Shown one piece after another: positions 33,205-45,361 of a stretch of 64,000 nt of DNA (position 1 is its first letter; every line of letters begins with the position of its first letter). Both the position numbers and the translations under genes were made by a program. Under the pieces are notes generated by a model that was given only the letters and a program-made list of their open reading frames with translations, searched no databases and was not told where the DNA came from. The stretch is from Oncomelania hupensis (lineage: Eukaryota > Mollusca > Gastropoda > Littorinimorpha > Pomatiopsidae). The DNA lies in NCBI GenBank assembly GCA_036898135.1, contig CM072516.1, positions 67,567,596-67,631,595 of the forward strand, read 5' to 3'.

Positions 33205-33222
33205 TGGCGACCCCGACGAGAC
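33205..33222 (+). other. Primer-binding site of element II
   Basis: TGGCGACCCCGACGAGAC, seven bases after the LTR end, with the usual TGG start. Confidence 0.65.
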
Positions 33223-33300
33223 CAACAACTTAGCTTTCTAGCCCCTACCCGACGAGACCAACAACTTAGCTTTCTAGCCCCTACCCAACGAGAGTTAGCA
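33212..33300 (+). repeat. 37-bp tandem repeat in the element II leader
   Basis: CGACGAGACCAACAACTTAG is followed by CTTTCTAGCCCCTACC twice in tandem, then a partial third copy starting CAACGAGAGTTAGC. Confidence 0.85.
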
Positions 33301-33571
33301 ACCTAGCATACAAGTCTGGGTAGTACATAGCCTAGCCCCATAGGCCCCGCGCACACTTCAGAGTTGTGGTGGTACAACGAGGGTTTTTCTTGCTTTCATT
33401 CTCTGTGTTTTGATTGACTGTTGTCTGTGTGTTCGTGTTGTGCTGTGATCACCCCTGTGTCAATTCACCGTCGCCTCATCTTAGCCCCGCCCCTTGTTTG
33501 CTGTCAGAGTAACCCTCTGAGAGCGCCCTTCATCACGGTTAGGTCATTGGCGGTAAGTCGCATCTCTTATC

Positions 33572-34864
33572 ATGGCCGACCGGGGGGAACTCGCCCTTAA
33601 GTACAAGGGTATTGGCGAGAGCTTAGGGCTCGCCGGCACTGAGCTGAAGGACTATGTCCTCAAGAACGTAGAGGCAGACATTAAGGAACGGGAGGCGAAG
33701 AGGGAGGAGGAAGAGAGGGTAGCAGCACGGAGGAGGGAGGAGGAAGAGAGGGCAGCAGCACGGAGGAGGGAGGAGGAAGAGAGGGCAGCAGCACGGAAGA
33801 GGGAGGAGGAGAAAGAGAGGAGAGCAGAAGAGGAAAGGGCAGCAGCGCGAGAGAAGGAGAGAAGGGACGCAGAAGAGAGAGCGAAGGATAGAGAGGTAGA
33901 GAGGCGCCGAGAGCTGCTCCAGCTCGAGCGCGAGCGCCGCGAGTTAGGCATTGGGTCGCCTGCGAGCGACATTTCCGCCTTCGGCCCCACGAGTTCTGAA
34001 ACGACTTCAGTTACCCCGCCGATCCCGGGGATGAGCTTTACCCTGGACCCCTTTGTCGAGCGCGACGAGTCCATTGAGGTATACCTCGCACGCTTCAAAC
34101 GAGTCGCGGGCGAGAACCAACTCGACCAGCAATATTGGTACCGGAAGCTGAGCCACGGGCTCAAAGGTAAGGCTTACGAAATACTCGCGAAGATGCCCAC
34201 AGCCGAGGAGGGCGACTACCCCGCCCTGAAGAAAGCGCTACTCCATGGGTTCGAGCTTTCCGGCGAGCACTACCGGAAGAGCTTCCGCAACTCCCGAAGA
34301 GAGAAGGGAGAAAGGTACGCTCAGTTTGCCGACCGGCTAGCCACGATGAGAGACAAGTGGATTGAGCAGACCGAGGAACCCAAGACCTACGAGGGGTTGC
34401 TCGAGCTGATGCTGGGAGAGCAACTGAAAGGGACTATGTCGGGCGAACTTCGTACTTTCGCCGCCGAGCAGGGAGCCGCCCGCTTGGAGGACCTCGTCAT
34501 CGTAGCGGACCGCTACTTGACCGCCCACCCAGACGACCGACAGCCCCGCCGGGAACCCCGAGCACCCTCGCCACCGGAACCCCGCCAACAACATCGCCGA
34601 ACCGTCCCGCCAGCGATCAAACGATCACCTCCGCCTAAGGGACGCCAGAACCCCGGGACAGAGCCTGGGAAGAGGAGCGGAGAGCTCCACTGCAGCTACT
34701 GTCAGCGACGAGGCCACACACGAGAAAAGTGCTTCCGCCGCCTCAGCGACCAGCGACATAAGCAAGGCACCGTGCTAGCTCTACGCCAAGTCACGCCCGA
34801 CGGGAACCCGGTGAATCCCGTCGCCACTCCCACCGATCGCCCGACACAGAGCAGTAGACCGTGA
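33572..34864 (+). CDS. gag: Gag of element II with SCAN-like capsid and CCHC knuckle
   Basis: 430 codons from ATG 33572. The N-terminal motif LAGTELKDYV matches the Gags of I and IV. Residues about 35-130 are a charged Glu/Arg/Ala-rich helix built on a repeated REEEERAAAR unit. The capsid region spans about 150-330 (YLARFKRVAG, LSHGLKGKAYEIL, YRKSFRNSRR, MRDKWIEQ). A CX2CX4HX4C knuckle lies at 34691-34732. The frame closes with TGA at 34862-34864. The protease frame is offset, and a TAG also interrupts it just upstream, so the gag-pol connection looks broken by an indel between about 34735 and 34840. Confidence 0.88.
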   Translation: MADRGELALKYKGIGESLGLAGTELKDYVLKNVEADIKEREAKREEEERVAARRREEEERAAARRREEEERAAARKREEEKERRAEEERAAAREKERRDAEERAKDREVERRRELLQLERERRELGIGSPASDISAFGPTSSETTSVTPPIPGMSFTLDPFVERDESIEVYLARFKRVAGENQLDQQYWYRKLSHGLKGKAYEILAKMPTAEEGDYPALKKALLHGFELSGEHYRKSFRNSRREKGERYAQFADRLATMRDKWIEQTEEPKTYEGLLELMLGEQLKGTMSGELRTFAAEQGAARLEDLVIVADRYLTAHPDDRQPRREPRAPSPPEPRQQHRRTVPPAIKRSPPPKGRQNPGTEPGKRSGELHCSYCQRRGHTREKCFRRLSDQRHKQGTVLALRQVTPDGNPVNPVATPTDRPTQSSRP

Positions 34865-37800
34865 ACGACCACCCTGCACACTGCCTCTACGACACTGGCC
34901 TGACCTTCGATGCCGTCGTCCGCCGCTCGCTGATCAGGGATAGCGATCTAACCGGCGAAAAGATCACCCTGACGCTGGCCGACGCATCGCAACCCGGCAC
35001 TACGCTACCAATCGCCAGGATCAATGTCGCCAGCCGATACGTCACTGGATCCATACAAGCCGCCGTGGTGGACCAGCCTCTCTACGATCTGATCCTTGGG
35101 TGTCGCTACGTTTTCCTGGGAATGCCACCCCAGCCGGTGGAGTACATGGCCGCCGTTCAGACGCGCGCCCAAACGAAATTAGCCTCGACCCCACCACCGA
35201 TACCCAACCAGATGCCGGAACAGATCCGGAAGGCACAAGAAGAGGACGCCACCTTGCGCAAATGCTTCGGGAAACTACCCGCCGCGCGCACTCCACCCAA
35301 GACCCCGAGACTTCTTCGTCGAAGACGGACTCCTGTACCGTCAGAAGGACGACCACTCCCAGCTGGTCGTACCCTCGACCTTTCGTCCCCAAGTCCTGGA
35401 ACTTGGCCACAGCATGCCCCTGAGTGGTCACATGGGGATAGGAGCCACCGTCCTGCGTATCAGCGCGCAGTACCACTGGCCTGGGATGTCAGAGGACGTA
35501 AAGCGATACGTCAAGTCGTGTCGCCAGTGCCAGCGTTACTCACCCCGCCATCATACCGTCCCAGTAACCATCAGCCCCACCGTCGTCGTAGGAACGCCAT
35601 TCCAACGAGTAGCCGTCGACATAGTTGGGCCCCTACCGCAAACCAAGAAGCGGAACCAATACTACATGTGGTGTGAGGCCGTTCCCCTACCGAAGATCGA
35701 CGCCTCCCGAGTCGCCGACGCGTTCGTTGCCATCTTCACCCGAGTCGGATTCCCGGAGAGCATCATGACCGACAACGGGTCGCAGTTCACGGGAAGACTA
35801 ATGCAGGAAGTCTTCAACCTACTTCGCATCTGTCACATCCGAACTCCACCCTACCACCCTGCCAGCAACGGACAGGTCGAGCGCCTGAACGGAACTCTCA
35901 TCGCCATCGTCCGGAAGATCGCCGACGACCAACCCACCGCGTGGGACAGCTACGTCACGTCAGCGCTCTTCGCGAACAGAGAAACGCCCCACATATCGAC
36001 CGGATACACTCCGTCCACGTTACTCTTTGGGAGACCCCTCTCTGGACCCCTGGCTGCCTTGCGACGCAGCTGGACAGACGCCAAGCTCGACGAGACACCG
36101 GTCGACGCTACCAAGTACGTCACCAACCTCCAGGAGACCCTCAAGGCCACGTGGAAAGCCGCCTCCGCCAACCTGAAGAAGGCGAGAGAGAGACAAACCA
36201 GGTACCACAACCGCCGCGCCCGAGACCGGGAGCTACCAATAGGAGAACAGGTCCTGCTACTACTCCCCAGTAGCACAACCAAACTCGACATCGCCTGACA
36301 AGGACCATACAAGGTGCTGGAGAAACTCTCCAGAACAACCTACCGCATCGAAGTGGATGGCAAGCCCAGAACCCACCACATCAACCTCCTCAAGCGATAC
36401 ATGGAACCGCCCGCAGTCGCCCCGGATACACACTCTCTGCTTACGGTCGCGCTGGCCGTCGAGGTGGATGGAATGGAGACCGGCGTCGCCGAATATCCGC
36501 TACATGGGAAGGAATCCTTCCGAGACGTATCTCTCGACCCATCGCTCCCCGCCAGCCAGCAACGCCAACTGCACTCCATCATCGCCGACTACAAAGAGGT
36601 ACTCACCGACGTACCCGGGAGAACGGACCTCGAGGAAGTACACTTGACTCTGACCGACTCCACACCCGTCCGCCAGAAGCCATACCCCGTCCCACTATCC
36701 CAACAGCAGATAGTGAGGAAGAAAGTCGACGCTCTGCTTCAAGCCGGAGTCATCTCTCCATCCCTTTCCCCCGACAGCGCCGGCATAGTCCTCTCTCGTA
36801 AGCCAAGTGGAGAGCACCGCCTCTGCATAGATTTCCGCCAGCTCAACCTCGTGACCCAGTTCGTACCCGGCCCCATGTCAGAACCAACTGACCTGTTCGC
36901 GAAACTGCAGTCAGCGAAAAATTTCTCCCGCGTAGACCTGAGTAAAGGATTCTACCAGATCCCGGTACACCCATCTTCTCGACAATACCTAGCATTCAGC
37001 ACCATGGATGGCCACTACGAGTTCAATGTCCTGCCTTTTGGCCTTCACAACGCGCCGAGCATATTCAGCACCATGATGAGGAAGCTACTGGACCCCCTCC
37101 ACTGCTCGTCCCTGCATTCCTTCATGGATGACATCCTTGTCGCCACCGAAACCTGGGAAGAGCACCTACGAGTGTTACGCCAGTTGCTACACCGCCTCAA
37201 AGAAGCTGGACTCACCGCCCGACCGACCAAGTGCCAATTCGGCTACCAGGAACTAGAGTTCCTAGGCCACACGATCAGCCATGGACAGCTTCGACCTCTA
37301 GAGAAAACCATCCAGCGCCTACGAGACGCGCCCCGCCCCAAGACTAAGAAGGACGTCCAATCCTTCTTGGGATTGAGCAAAATCTACCAAAAGTTCGTGC
37401 CGGGATAAAACGGAATAGCAGCACCCTTATCGAGCCTGACCAGAAAGTCAGCGCCCGGCCGAGTTCTGTGGACACGCAATGCGAAGCCGCATTTCAAGAC
37501 CTGAAACAGAAACTGACGTCGCAACCAGTTCTGCGGCTCCCCGACCACACGCAACCCTTCGTCCTGCGTACCGAAGCCAGCGACGTAGGCCTCGGAGCCG
37601 TACTTCTGCAACGGGACTCCGCAGACGCTACCACGCTTTTCCCCGTCGCCTACGCCAGCAGGAAGCTGAAACCAGCGGAGCAAAACTACGCCACGTCCGA
37701 GAAGGAGTGCCTCGCACTCGTTTGGGCCGTGCAAAAGTTCCAGCTATATCTATACGGTACCCACTTTACCGTACAGGTCGACCACCAGCCGCTGTCGTTT

Positions 37801-37998
37801 CTTGCCACCTCGAAATCTCTCAACGCCCGACTGATGAGATGGGCTCTGTTGCTCCAAGCCTACTCCTTCCAGCTTGAGCACATCCCCGGGAAGGACAACC
37901 ACGGAGCGGACGTTCTCAGCCGTCATCCCGCCACCGACTCCGCCGAGTCCCCACTGAGGGCCGACGCCCCAGTGTTCATCCCATCCGCCACCCACTAG
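34855..37998 (+). pseudogene. pol: Pol of element II: PR-INT-RT-RNase H, disrupted
   Basis: Protease has CLYDTG (Asp 34891-34893). A frameshift near 35300 separates it from integrase (HMGIGATVL, CRQCQRY, VDIVGPLP, TDNGSQFTG, NGQVERLNG). An in-frame deletion of 8 residues relative to element I removes part of the core between KKRN and MWCEAV. TGA at 36296-36298 replaces the Trp of W-x-GPY. RT then runs through RVDLSKGFYQIPV and FMDDILVAT (37121-37138) to a TAA at 37406-37408. A frameshift near 37475 precedes RNase H (LRTEASDVGLGAVLL with the first Asp replaced by Glu, ATSEKECLALVWA, VDHQPLSF). It cannot make a full polyprotein. Confidence 0.9.
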
Positions 37999-38200
37999 CC
38001 GTCGCCGGAACCCGGCAACCCCCGCGGACCCCATCCTTGGGCATCCGCCGCCTACCGCCCTGAACCCTGTACAGCCCCAACATCTCCAGGACCAACCCTA
38101 CCAACATCCCACATCGCACCAGGCTCCAGTGCTAATCGGCCGCGTTCGAAGTCGAGGCCGATGACCTCGCCTTTTCCTTGGTGGGGGGGGGGGGGGCCTC

Positions 38201-39195
38201 TGTGACAAGCGGACTTCTTAGCCTGTCGCCTCCTGTCGAGGAAATTCCACTCACTTGGCCGAACAACAACAACACGTAACAGTCACGAGCGTTGGCCTCG
38301 CCACTGACCACGCGTCCCAAGCCCCGGCGCTCAAAGACAGTCCCACGTGACCCGGGACTGGACTTTTGAAAAGTGACGCCAAACCTAGAGAGTCCACGCT
38401 TGCATGCCTACGACAACACATCACCCTGCTAGAGACACGTCCGCCATTGCCGCGACCCCTGAGCTCAAGCCTTAATTGTGTGTTCTCATCCGTTCTTTGG
38501 TCAAGAACGGTTCCTGTCTGGACCTCTGCAGGACTCATCCTCGCTGCGTGTCTCCCAGATATTGGGTTGACACTGTGACGCGAACGACCGAGACGTACCC
38601 AGCTAGAAGGACGCCTTGCCCGCACAAACCAAGCCACTGCAGCCGGCCGCAAACCGTGACCTCCATGCATCACACACAGCGTTTCGAACTGACCACGGCC
38701 CGCCGCCATCCAGTCTCCAGCGGCTCCAGCGCCCTACTACTCGCAGATGAGTGTGCCCCTCAGCGCACACCACAACTCCTGAACGCTCTGGTTGCCACTG
38801 CTTGGCCAACCCCGTGCCGCTTGATGAAACCAGCCCACACTACCCCCTATTGACTTAACTTGACCAGCCCGGAAAACTCCTGACTACTCAGCAGTCCCCG
38901 AGACAATTATTCAGTGACCCCATTCGTAACTGAACAAACAACTGTTGGACTACTTCCACTTAATAAATTGTTGATATTCTATTGTAAACACCCTGCTTTC
39001 TGAGCCTAGGTTAAGTCACTATTTCATCTCTCTCGTCTATCCATCTAACGCTTTAGCACTCCTTAGCACTCCCCAGCACTCCTAAGCATTACCTCCTGAA
39101 TGTCACCGCAAATCAGCCTATAGCAGGGAGGAGATACAGCGCAGGGAGTAATTGCTCTACCCACCCCACACCCCCACACCCCTATATTCGTGACA
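38201..39195 (+). repeat. 3' LTR of element II
   Basis: 995 bp, directly preceded by a G-run purine tract. Confidence 0.93.
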
Positions 39196-39200
39196 ATTAC

Positions 39201-40150
39201 TCCCAAGTGACACTAACAAACTTGACATCGCTTGGAGAGGACCGTACCCGGTGATGGCAAATAAATCCAAGAGAGTCTACCAAGTGGAGGTCAACGGGAG
39301 AACCTGATTCCACCACATCAACCTCGTCAAGAAATATACGGACAGACCCGCGACCCCCAGCACTCACAACTTGTTGGCCATCGCCACCGCTGAGGATGGT
39401 GAGAGTATGGAGACAAATGCCGTAGAGTACCCCCTGCAGTCCAATGAGACCCACAAGGATGTGACACTCAATGGAAATATTGCCGCCAAACAACAACAGC
39501 AGTACCACAGGTTAGGCGCTGTGGTTTCTACCAGAAACTCATCCCCAACTACAACCACATCGCCGTGCCACTGGCCAATGAGACCCGGAAAATCACTCCG
39601 GACAAAGTCGTTTGGACCGCCGAATGCGAGACAGCATTCCAAACCCTCAAGGACAAAATGACATCGGCGCCAGTACTTCATCTTCCAGATTTGACTCAGC
39701 CCTTCGTTCTTCGCAACGACGCAAGTGACTTAGGTCTCGGAGCAGTACTGCTACAGCGCGACCTAAAGAATCCACAAACGCTATTTCCTGTCGCCTACGC
39801 CAGCAGAAAACTGAGACCCGCCGAGACACACTACGCCACGTCGGAGAAGGAATGTCTTGGACTGGTCTGGGCCATACAGAAGTTCCAATTCTACCTGTAT
39901 GGGATCCACTCCACAGTTCCGGTTGACCATCAAACCGCTATCGTTCCTGGCAGCCTCCAAGTCCTTGAACTCGCGCCTGATGCGATGGGCACTCACCCTT
40001 AAGGCATACTCCTTTCAAGTCGAGTACATCCCCGGCAAAGAGAACCACGGAGCCGACTACCTAAGTCGTCATCTCGTGGAGGACACATCCGTTGTCGCCT
40101 ACCCAACCCATCTAAGGGCCACAGCACCAAACTTTGTCCCGGTCCATTAA
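39201..40150 (+). pseudogene. Element III GPY module and RNase H, RT deleted
   Basis: Continues exactly where 32207 stopped: TTGACATCGCTTGGAGAGG encodes the W-R-G-P-Y module, followed by the HHINL segment and the spacer to AKQQQQ (about 39510). The sequence then joins abruptly to GFYQKLIPNY-like sequence. In element I about 800 bp lie between these points, so the RT palm is deleted. RNase H follows with DLGLGAVLLQRD, ATSEKECLGLVWA and YIPGKENHGADYLSRH, with a frame change near 39930. Confidence 0.88.
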
Positions 40151-40346
40151 CCCCTTGTCACTCGTGTCCATAGCTACCTGGCATAGCATTGCAGCTCTGG
40201 TAGAGCAACTTTATTAGTACTAGGATAGTGCAGTGTTAAACAAGGCTCTGTAGTAGAAAAAGGTCGAATCCAGTAGTCATTGCCTTTTTTTTCAGTTGAG
40301 GGAGCCTGTCACAAGAGGCTAGTTTAGACCCTGCAGTAAGGCTCCT

Positions 40347-40785
40347 TGCCTTAAAAGTTCATCCTGCTTTGGCCTTTGTAACTTAAATCCGAGGCCTAAC
40401 AGACGACAAAAGTTAGGATATTAGTCATGAATTGCGGGAGGGTGCTTCTGCGTGCGAATCTATTTTAGTCATCTGTATATTTGCTGTGTCTGATGATGTA
40501 CATTAAATATGCACCTGTTTTGTTATTTGTAATTCGGTTGTGTTTATTGATGTCTGTATATCTATGTTCTACATGAGTGTTCTAGTCAGGCGTGGGTCTG
40601 CTGTCTAGTATAATGGGTGGTTACATTGGTTACATAGGTCGCACTAGATCTATGCTTTATTTGTTTGTTCTGTTTCTTGTGCATGCCTGCCGCTGATCTA
40701 AAGCATTCTTTGTGTCATGTATACTATAACTGTATGTATGTCACTTGGCGAATAAATCTTGAATTGAATTGAATTGAATTGTTCT
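40347..40785 (+). mobile_element. CR1-like LINE 3' end in LTR of element III
   Basis: A non-coding segment absent from the element I LTR, ending GAATAAATCTTGAATTGAATTG with a short (TTGAA)n tail as in CR1-group LINEs. It inserts after GGCTCCT in the LTR. Its start is placed only by loss of LTR similarity. Confidence 0.55.
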
Positions 40786-41645
40786 AAGTATGTGTAGGGA
40801 AACCTTCACTAAAGTAGGCCGTGGCATTATCCAGCTGACCTATATCCACAAGCCCCGCAAAAGTGCAAGGGCTCACGGAATATCGCGGACTTTAGCTTAC
40901 CACTACGTTAAGTAACGTCAGAGTTTGTTAAAACCCTCACCCGAGAAGGACACACGCGCTGAAAGTTCTCTCTCGGAAGACTACGCAGGTGACGGGTGAA
41001 ATCCATCCATCGCAGTATAGCCATAGCCTGAAATTGTCAAAAAGATAAATGATCAATATTGTGTTTCACTGCGATTTATTGATATTATTATTGGATTATG
41101 CTTGTGAAGTCTTGCCAGGTTTTATAATTGTGAATGTTAGTAAAACTTTGCTTGACCACGTGGCCGACACCCACGCGACTGGTTTTCGAAACCACGAGGT
41201 AGCCCCTACTGACCCACTGTTGTTTCTCACATCCGTATTATTGCAGACCAGTACCAGAGAATGTGTATATTATTAATTACTTTTCCCTGTGTTTATTTCA
41301 GCCACGATGTATATATATAGGAATTATGTTGGAGATTCCAGTGGACCACGGACTTAGAAGATTGTTCGTCTCTTATCTGTATAAGTGGACGCGATCTCGC
41401 TGAGGGCTGTTTTTGCCAAAAGTGAGACGCTCTGCACACCCTTAGTATGCAAGGCATTTCAGAAACTCGTCTTATGTTTTGCAGACGAGCAGGCTTGGTC
41501 CGCGGCGTGAGATAGACCGCATTGAGTCATCTCAGACACGCGTCCTGCAGTTGAGCATCGAGCACCGAGCTCCGATAGCTCAGTAGTCAACAAACAAGAC
41601 GAGGAGAAAACAGCACTGCACCTCAACGCTACAGCTAAGTTCCAT

Positions 41646-42998
41646 GGTGGGTTGAAAATGGTCGATATCAAATCCTTTTTGTCAGCATTGAAGCTAAGTT
41701 GTCTTAAGCGCACTTTACAGAATAACGGCAGAATCTATAGGATTGTTTCAGCAACTTGTGCTTTGATTACTGATGTTGAAAAGTATGGAAGCGAAATTGC
41801 ACACGTTATTATGAGGCAATGTTAAAATTTGTTTTGGGCCGATGTGTTTAAACATTACAAAAAATGTGGTGATAAATTAACTCCAAAGACATTCTGTGAT
41901 TTTGTTTCACAGAATTTGCACTACAATGTACACATTTGCCGAGACACTAAAGTGGTCTACTTGAAAGACTGGTTACAGACTGGTGTAATAAAAATCGGTG
42001 ATTTGATGAATTTTGACGGGTACCTTTCGTTTGACGCGTTTAAAATGAAGTTTCCTGGTATTGTAACCAATGTGTTGTTATACGAAGGTGTCATACGTGC
42101 AGTTAAGAGGTATCAAACGCTGTTGAAAGTTGATTTTGAAAATGATTTTGTGACTGATGATACACTTCTGTGGAAATGTCTTTCAAAAGGTGATGCTAAG
42201 CATATTTACTCTGTACTGATTCAGAGTCCCGAGGAACATCAATCCATAAAGAAATGGAGTGAGAATTTAAATGTAAATATTGATCCTAAGAACATTTTTA
42301 TGAAAATAATTAACACTACAAATGATGCTAGACTTAGATGGTTCCAATGCAAAATAATATACAGAATCCTTCCAACTAATCGATTTTTGTATATCAGACG
42401 AATAGTTAACTCATCTTTATGTTCCTTTTGTAACATGTATGATGAAACGCTAATACATTTTCTATGGGACTGTAATAAATGTCAGAAATACTGGTGTGAT
42501 ATTCAAGCATGGATTAGAACAAATTTTGATCATTGTAACTCATTGTCTTTGTCAAGGGAGCTTATCGTGTTAGGCCTACAGCAAGGTGTGAGAACAGACA
42601 GTTATTGACCTATTCATTTTAATTGCTAAATATGAAATCTTTTGTGCAAAATTACAAAACATTACACCTAGTATAAACTTATTTATCAGAAGGGCACGGC
42701 AATTTTTCGATGCTGAAAGTTATATCTGCATTTTGCGTCTGATTGGATTTTGTACAAACACGTATTTGATTAATTGGCACCACTCCCTATAGCTCCACCT
42801 CTTTCCTTTCTCTATACCTCCATGATGATCAGGTGTCTGCAACATGTTCACTGTTTGTGTTGTGTTGTGTTGTTATCATTGTTGTTGTTGTCGGTATGAA
42901 TGTATGTACATTTACTGTTTATACTTGGACTATCTATTTGTAACCATGTTCTTATGTAATATTTTGTGTTGAAAATAAATATAACCAAAAAAAAAAAC
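41646..42998 (+). mobile_element. L1/Tx1-like LINE, 5'-truncated, in LTR of element III
   Basis: 1,353 bp flanked by a 7-bp direct repeat GTTCCAT (41639-41645, 42999-43005), with AATAAA at about 42974 and an A-rich tail. Only the 3' end of ORF2 is present. Confidence 0.85.
41648..42608 (+). pseudogene. L1/Tx1-like ORF2 C-terminal fragment
   Basis: Starts with GGLKMVDIKSFLSALKLS, a conserved post-RT block of L1-group elements, and runs to 42608 in one frame apart from TAA at 41823-41825. It includes FLSFDAF-like sequence and the terminal zinc-binding segment LCSFCNMYDETLIHFLWDC (C-x2-C...H-x(4)-C). The residual homology after TGA 42606-42608 is in another frame. It lacks endonuclease and RT palm. 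Confidence 0.82.
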
Positions 42999-43530
42999 GT
43001 TCCATAGAAAAAGTGCACGAACACTGATCTATAGGGACTGTGCGATAGTCCACTCTCCTGAAAAAGAACATTAGGCAAAACAAGAACAGATCCCAGTGAT
43101 TAGACAGTAGCAAGTATCGAGAACAGTAGCAGAATAGAGCCATCAAAGATCTACCCATTCTACGAACCACTCGAAGTGACTTTTGGACTGTTAAGTTAAT
43201 CCCAGATATATTACGTTTTGGACATTTAAGTTAATGTAGTGATTAGATAATTACATATAGAGTAGAGGAAATTAATGTGTGGTATTTACTGTTAACAAGT
43301 GGCTGGACTACATATGTTTCATAGCCGTGCGAGAGGTAGTATGTCAGTGAATCGCTTACACGTTTCTTCATATCTCTGTAACCCTATCCTCACACAGACC
43401 GGGCCAAACATATAAATGTATTAAGATTAATCATAGGGCGATCTAACTAGCCGATCCCCGCAGACGAAAGACGTGTGGGTAATAGCATTTCATTGTACAG
43501 AGTCCAGCAACAATAGAACCCACCGTCACA

Positions 43531-43843
43531 GGGCCCCGCCAGATCTTTCTTGCCCACGTATGATGAAGAGAACCGCTCACTCCATACCGGATCAGTCGTC
43601 GTCCGATACACAAAGGACAGCGCTTTCCGTTGGCCACCAGGACGGAGGTGATAAATGGTTTACTGATGGATAACTTAGCAAGATCCGCGGGAGAGATGAC
43701 AGGCACGAACACAGCATTAGATTCTTGGTCCACAAAGTCATTCATGCCACTGGCATGGGTGGTCGCCCAGTCGCCAGCAGACTCATTATAATCCGTCTAA
43801 AAGCGGCCTTTTTTAACATCATCATCATCCAGGCTTAGGCCCC
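43531..43843 (+). mobile_element. RTE-type LINE copy C, part 2
   Basis: Resumes the LINE interrupted at 26410, starting with the duplicated GGGCC and then CCGCCAGATCTTTCTTGCCC, as in copy B at 11590. It covers the 5' region and start of the endonuclease and is cut again at 43843, where GCCCC (43839-43843) is duplicated at 51911-51915. Confidence 0.88.
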
Positions 43844-45354
43844 TGTCATGAACTGGCTAGTTTTAACTCTGCCGATTACTATTTAGCCTTGTGTAGTCAT
43901 TGTAACATTAGAGAGAGGAGTGTATTACACAGCAGCAATTAAAGTACACACTGCGAGCCAGACCCTCACAGCTTAGGGACTCAGCACTTGAGCTTTGAAT
44001 CGGACCGTTTTAACCAATGAGAGCTTAGGCTAAGCGGTTGGAGCCAGTTTGACTGGGTCCAAGCCTCGCACAGTTTTGGTCAGTTGGGAGGAATACACCG
44101 AAGTGTTAACAGCTAGATAGCTGGCAGAGATATCTCTCCACACATAGACCAGGAAGCAGGACTTAGGAATCTTAGAATTCTCTTAAGTCGTCACGGGCCT
44201 GAACTTGTCAAACAGGTAAATGAACACCCTTCTGTTTCATCGTGATATATTTATGTTATTGTTGAAATTATGTTTGAAGAATTTGCTCTGCATAAATGTG
44301 AGTTATTAATCCGAATTTGCGTGAACACGTGGAACAGCCGAACACGTGGCGAAACACGACCGGTTGCGCCGCCATGTTGTATCCCGTACGGAACCACTGT
44401 TGTTTAACTTATATGTATGTTTGCAGACCAGTGGCTGTACCCGTGAATGTTTATAATATTATTAATTCTGTATGTGTATAGTTAGACACGATTGATATTT
44501 ATGTATGTATAGGAATTTAGAGTGAGATTCCAGTGGACCCCGGAAGTAGCAGAATGTTCGTCGCTTATGTATAGAGATGTGGAGCTATCACTGAGGGCTA
44601 CTTTGGCTTTCAGTGAGACGCTCTGCACAAACCGATTATTCAGGGTTGTGCAGAATTTCGTCTCTTATATTACAGCGAGCAGGCGAGCTATCCTGTGAGC
44701 CCCACTCCACAGAAACGACGAGTTGGTTGAGGAACCTCTACCGCACAAGTCGGAAAGAGCTACCCGGAACAACACCCTGTCAGACCCCACAGCGTGGCAA
44801 GGGAACCCAACTACACAACTACACAGGTGCACCTGAAGCTACCTCACAGAAGGACTTCGCACGCACCATACAGCAGTTAAGTGTAACAACAACAGTGCAC
44901 TTAAACTGATCGAAAACGGACCACAGTAGTCCAACTCTTCAGAAACTGTAAAACGGACCACAGTAGTCCAATCTACATAAAAACTTATAGCAAGTGCCCG
45001 AGGAAGAAAAAACAGCTGCCTAGACTATAAGCGATCGAACTATTAGCATTGACTGAGACTTTTTAAGTTAGAGTAGTACCTAGAAAACCTTGTATAGAGT
45101 AGAAGAAATAAATGTGTGATTTTAACTGTTATCAAGTGGCTGGACTACATATGATTCATAGCCGTGTGAAAGCTAGTGTGACAGTAATCTTTTACCATTT
45201 TTCTATCTATCTCTGTACCCCAACCTTAACACAGAACGAGCTAAACAAATAAATTTATTAAAGTAATTCATAGGGTGACTTACTAGCAGTTCCCACCGAA
45301 TAAACGTGAGGGTCCATAATTCCATTGTGCAGAGCCCATAAACCCCACGTGACA
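43844..45354 (+). repeat. 5' LTR of element I
   Basis: 1,511 bp, almost identical to 50399-51910. It contains a GCCGCCATGTTG block near 44368 and several AATAAA-like signals near 45105 and 45250. Confidence 0.96.
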
Positions 45355-45361
45355 CTTTAAT

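Larger units (their letters stand above)
32208..39195 (+). mobile_element. Ty3 element II, Gmr1-like, complete ends, inactivated
   Basis: 6,988 bp bounded by LTRs 32208-33197 and 38201-39195 (TGTGACAAGC...CGTGACA) with a 5-bp duplication ATTAC (32203-32207, 39196-39200) inside element III. It has a PBS (33205-33222) and a G-rich purine tract (about 38181-38196). Domain order is gag, protease, integrase, GPY, RT, RNase H. The LTRs differ by roughly fifteen substitutions plus several indels by eye, so it is older than elements I and IV. GC content of the coding part is visibly higher than in elements I, III and IV. Confidence 0.93.
26411..43530 (+). mobile_element. Ty3 element III, Gmr1-like, decayed and heavily nested
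   Basis: An old relative of element I. Its own parts are a 40-bp stub of the left LTR (26411-26450), gag/protease/integrase N-terminus (26451-27652), integrase core (31577-32207), GPY and RNase H (39201-40150) and the right LTR (40307-43530). TSD GGGCC is at 26406-26410 and 43531-43535. The gaps are filled by an L2-type LINE (27653-31576), Ty3 element II (32208-39195), and CR1-like and L1-like LINE ends inside the right LTR. Most of the RT has been deleted at about 39513. Each broken edge lines up with continuous sequence in element I, which is how the pieces were assigned. Confidence 0.88.
40307..43530 (+). repeat. Right LTR of element III with two LINE insertions
   Basis: Begins TGTCACAAGAGG after a TTGAGGGAGCC purine tract and ends CACCGTCACA before GGGCC. 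After removing the two LINE fragments, about 1.4 kb remains. This aligns in order with the 1.51-kb LTR of element I (shared GACCAGT, GATTCCAGTGGACC, GTGAGACGCTCTGCACA and AAGTGGCTGGACTACATATG blocks) but is clearly diverged. Confidence 0.82.

Noticed and set aside
41829..42608. A host gene for a zinc-binding protein
   Set aside because: The sequence is the C-terminus of an L1/Tx1-like ORF2 with A-rich tail and target duplication inside an LTR.
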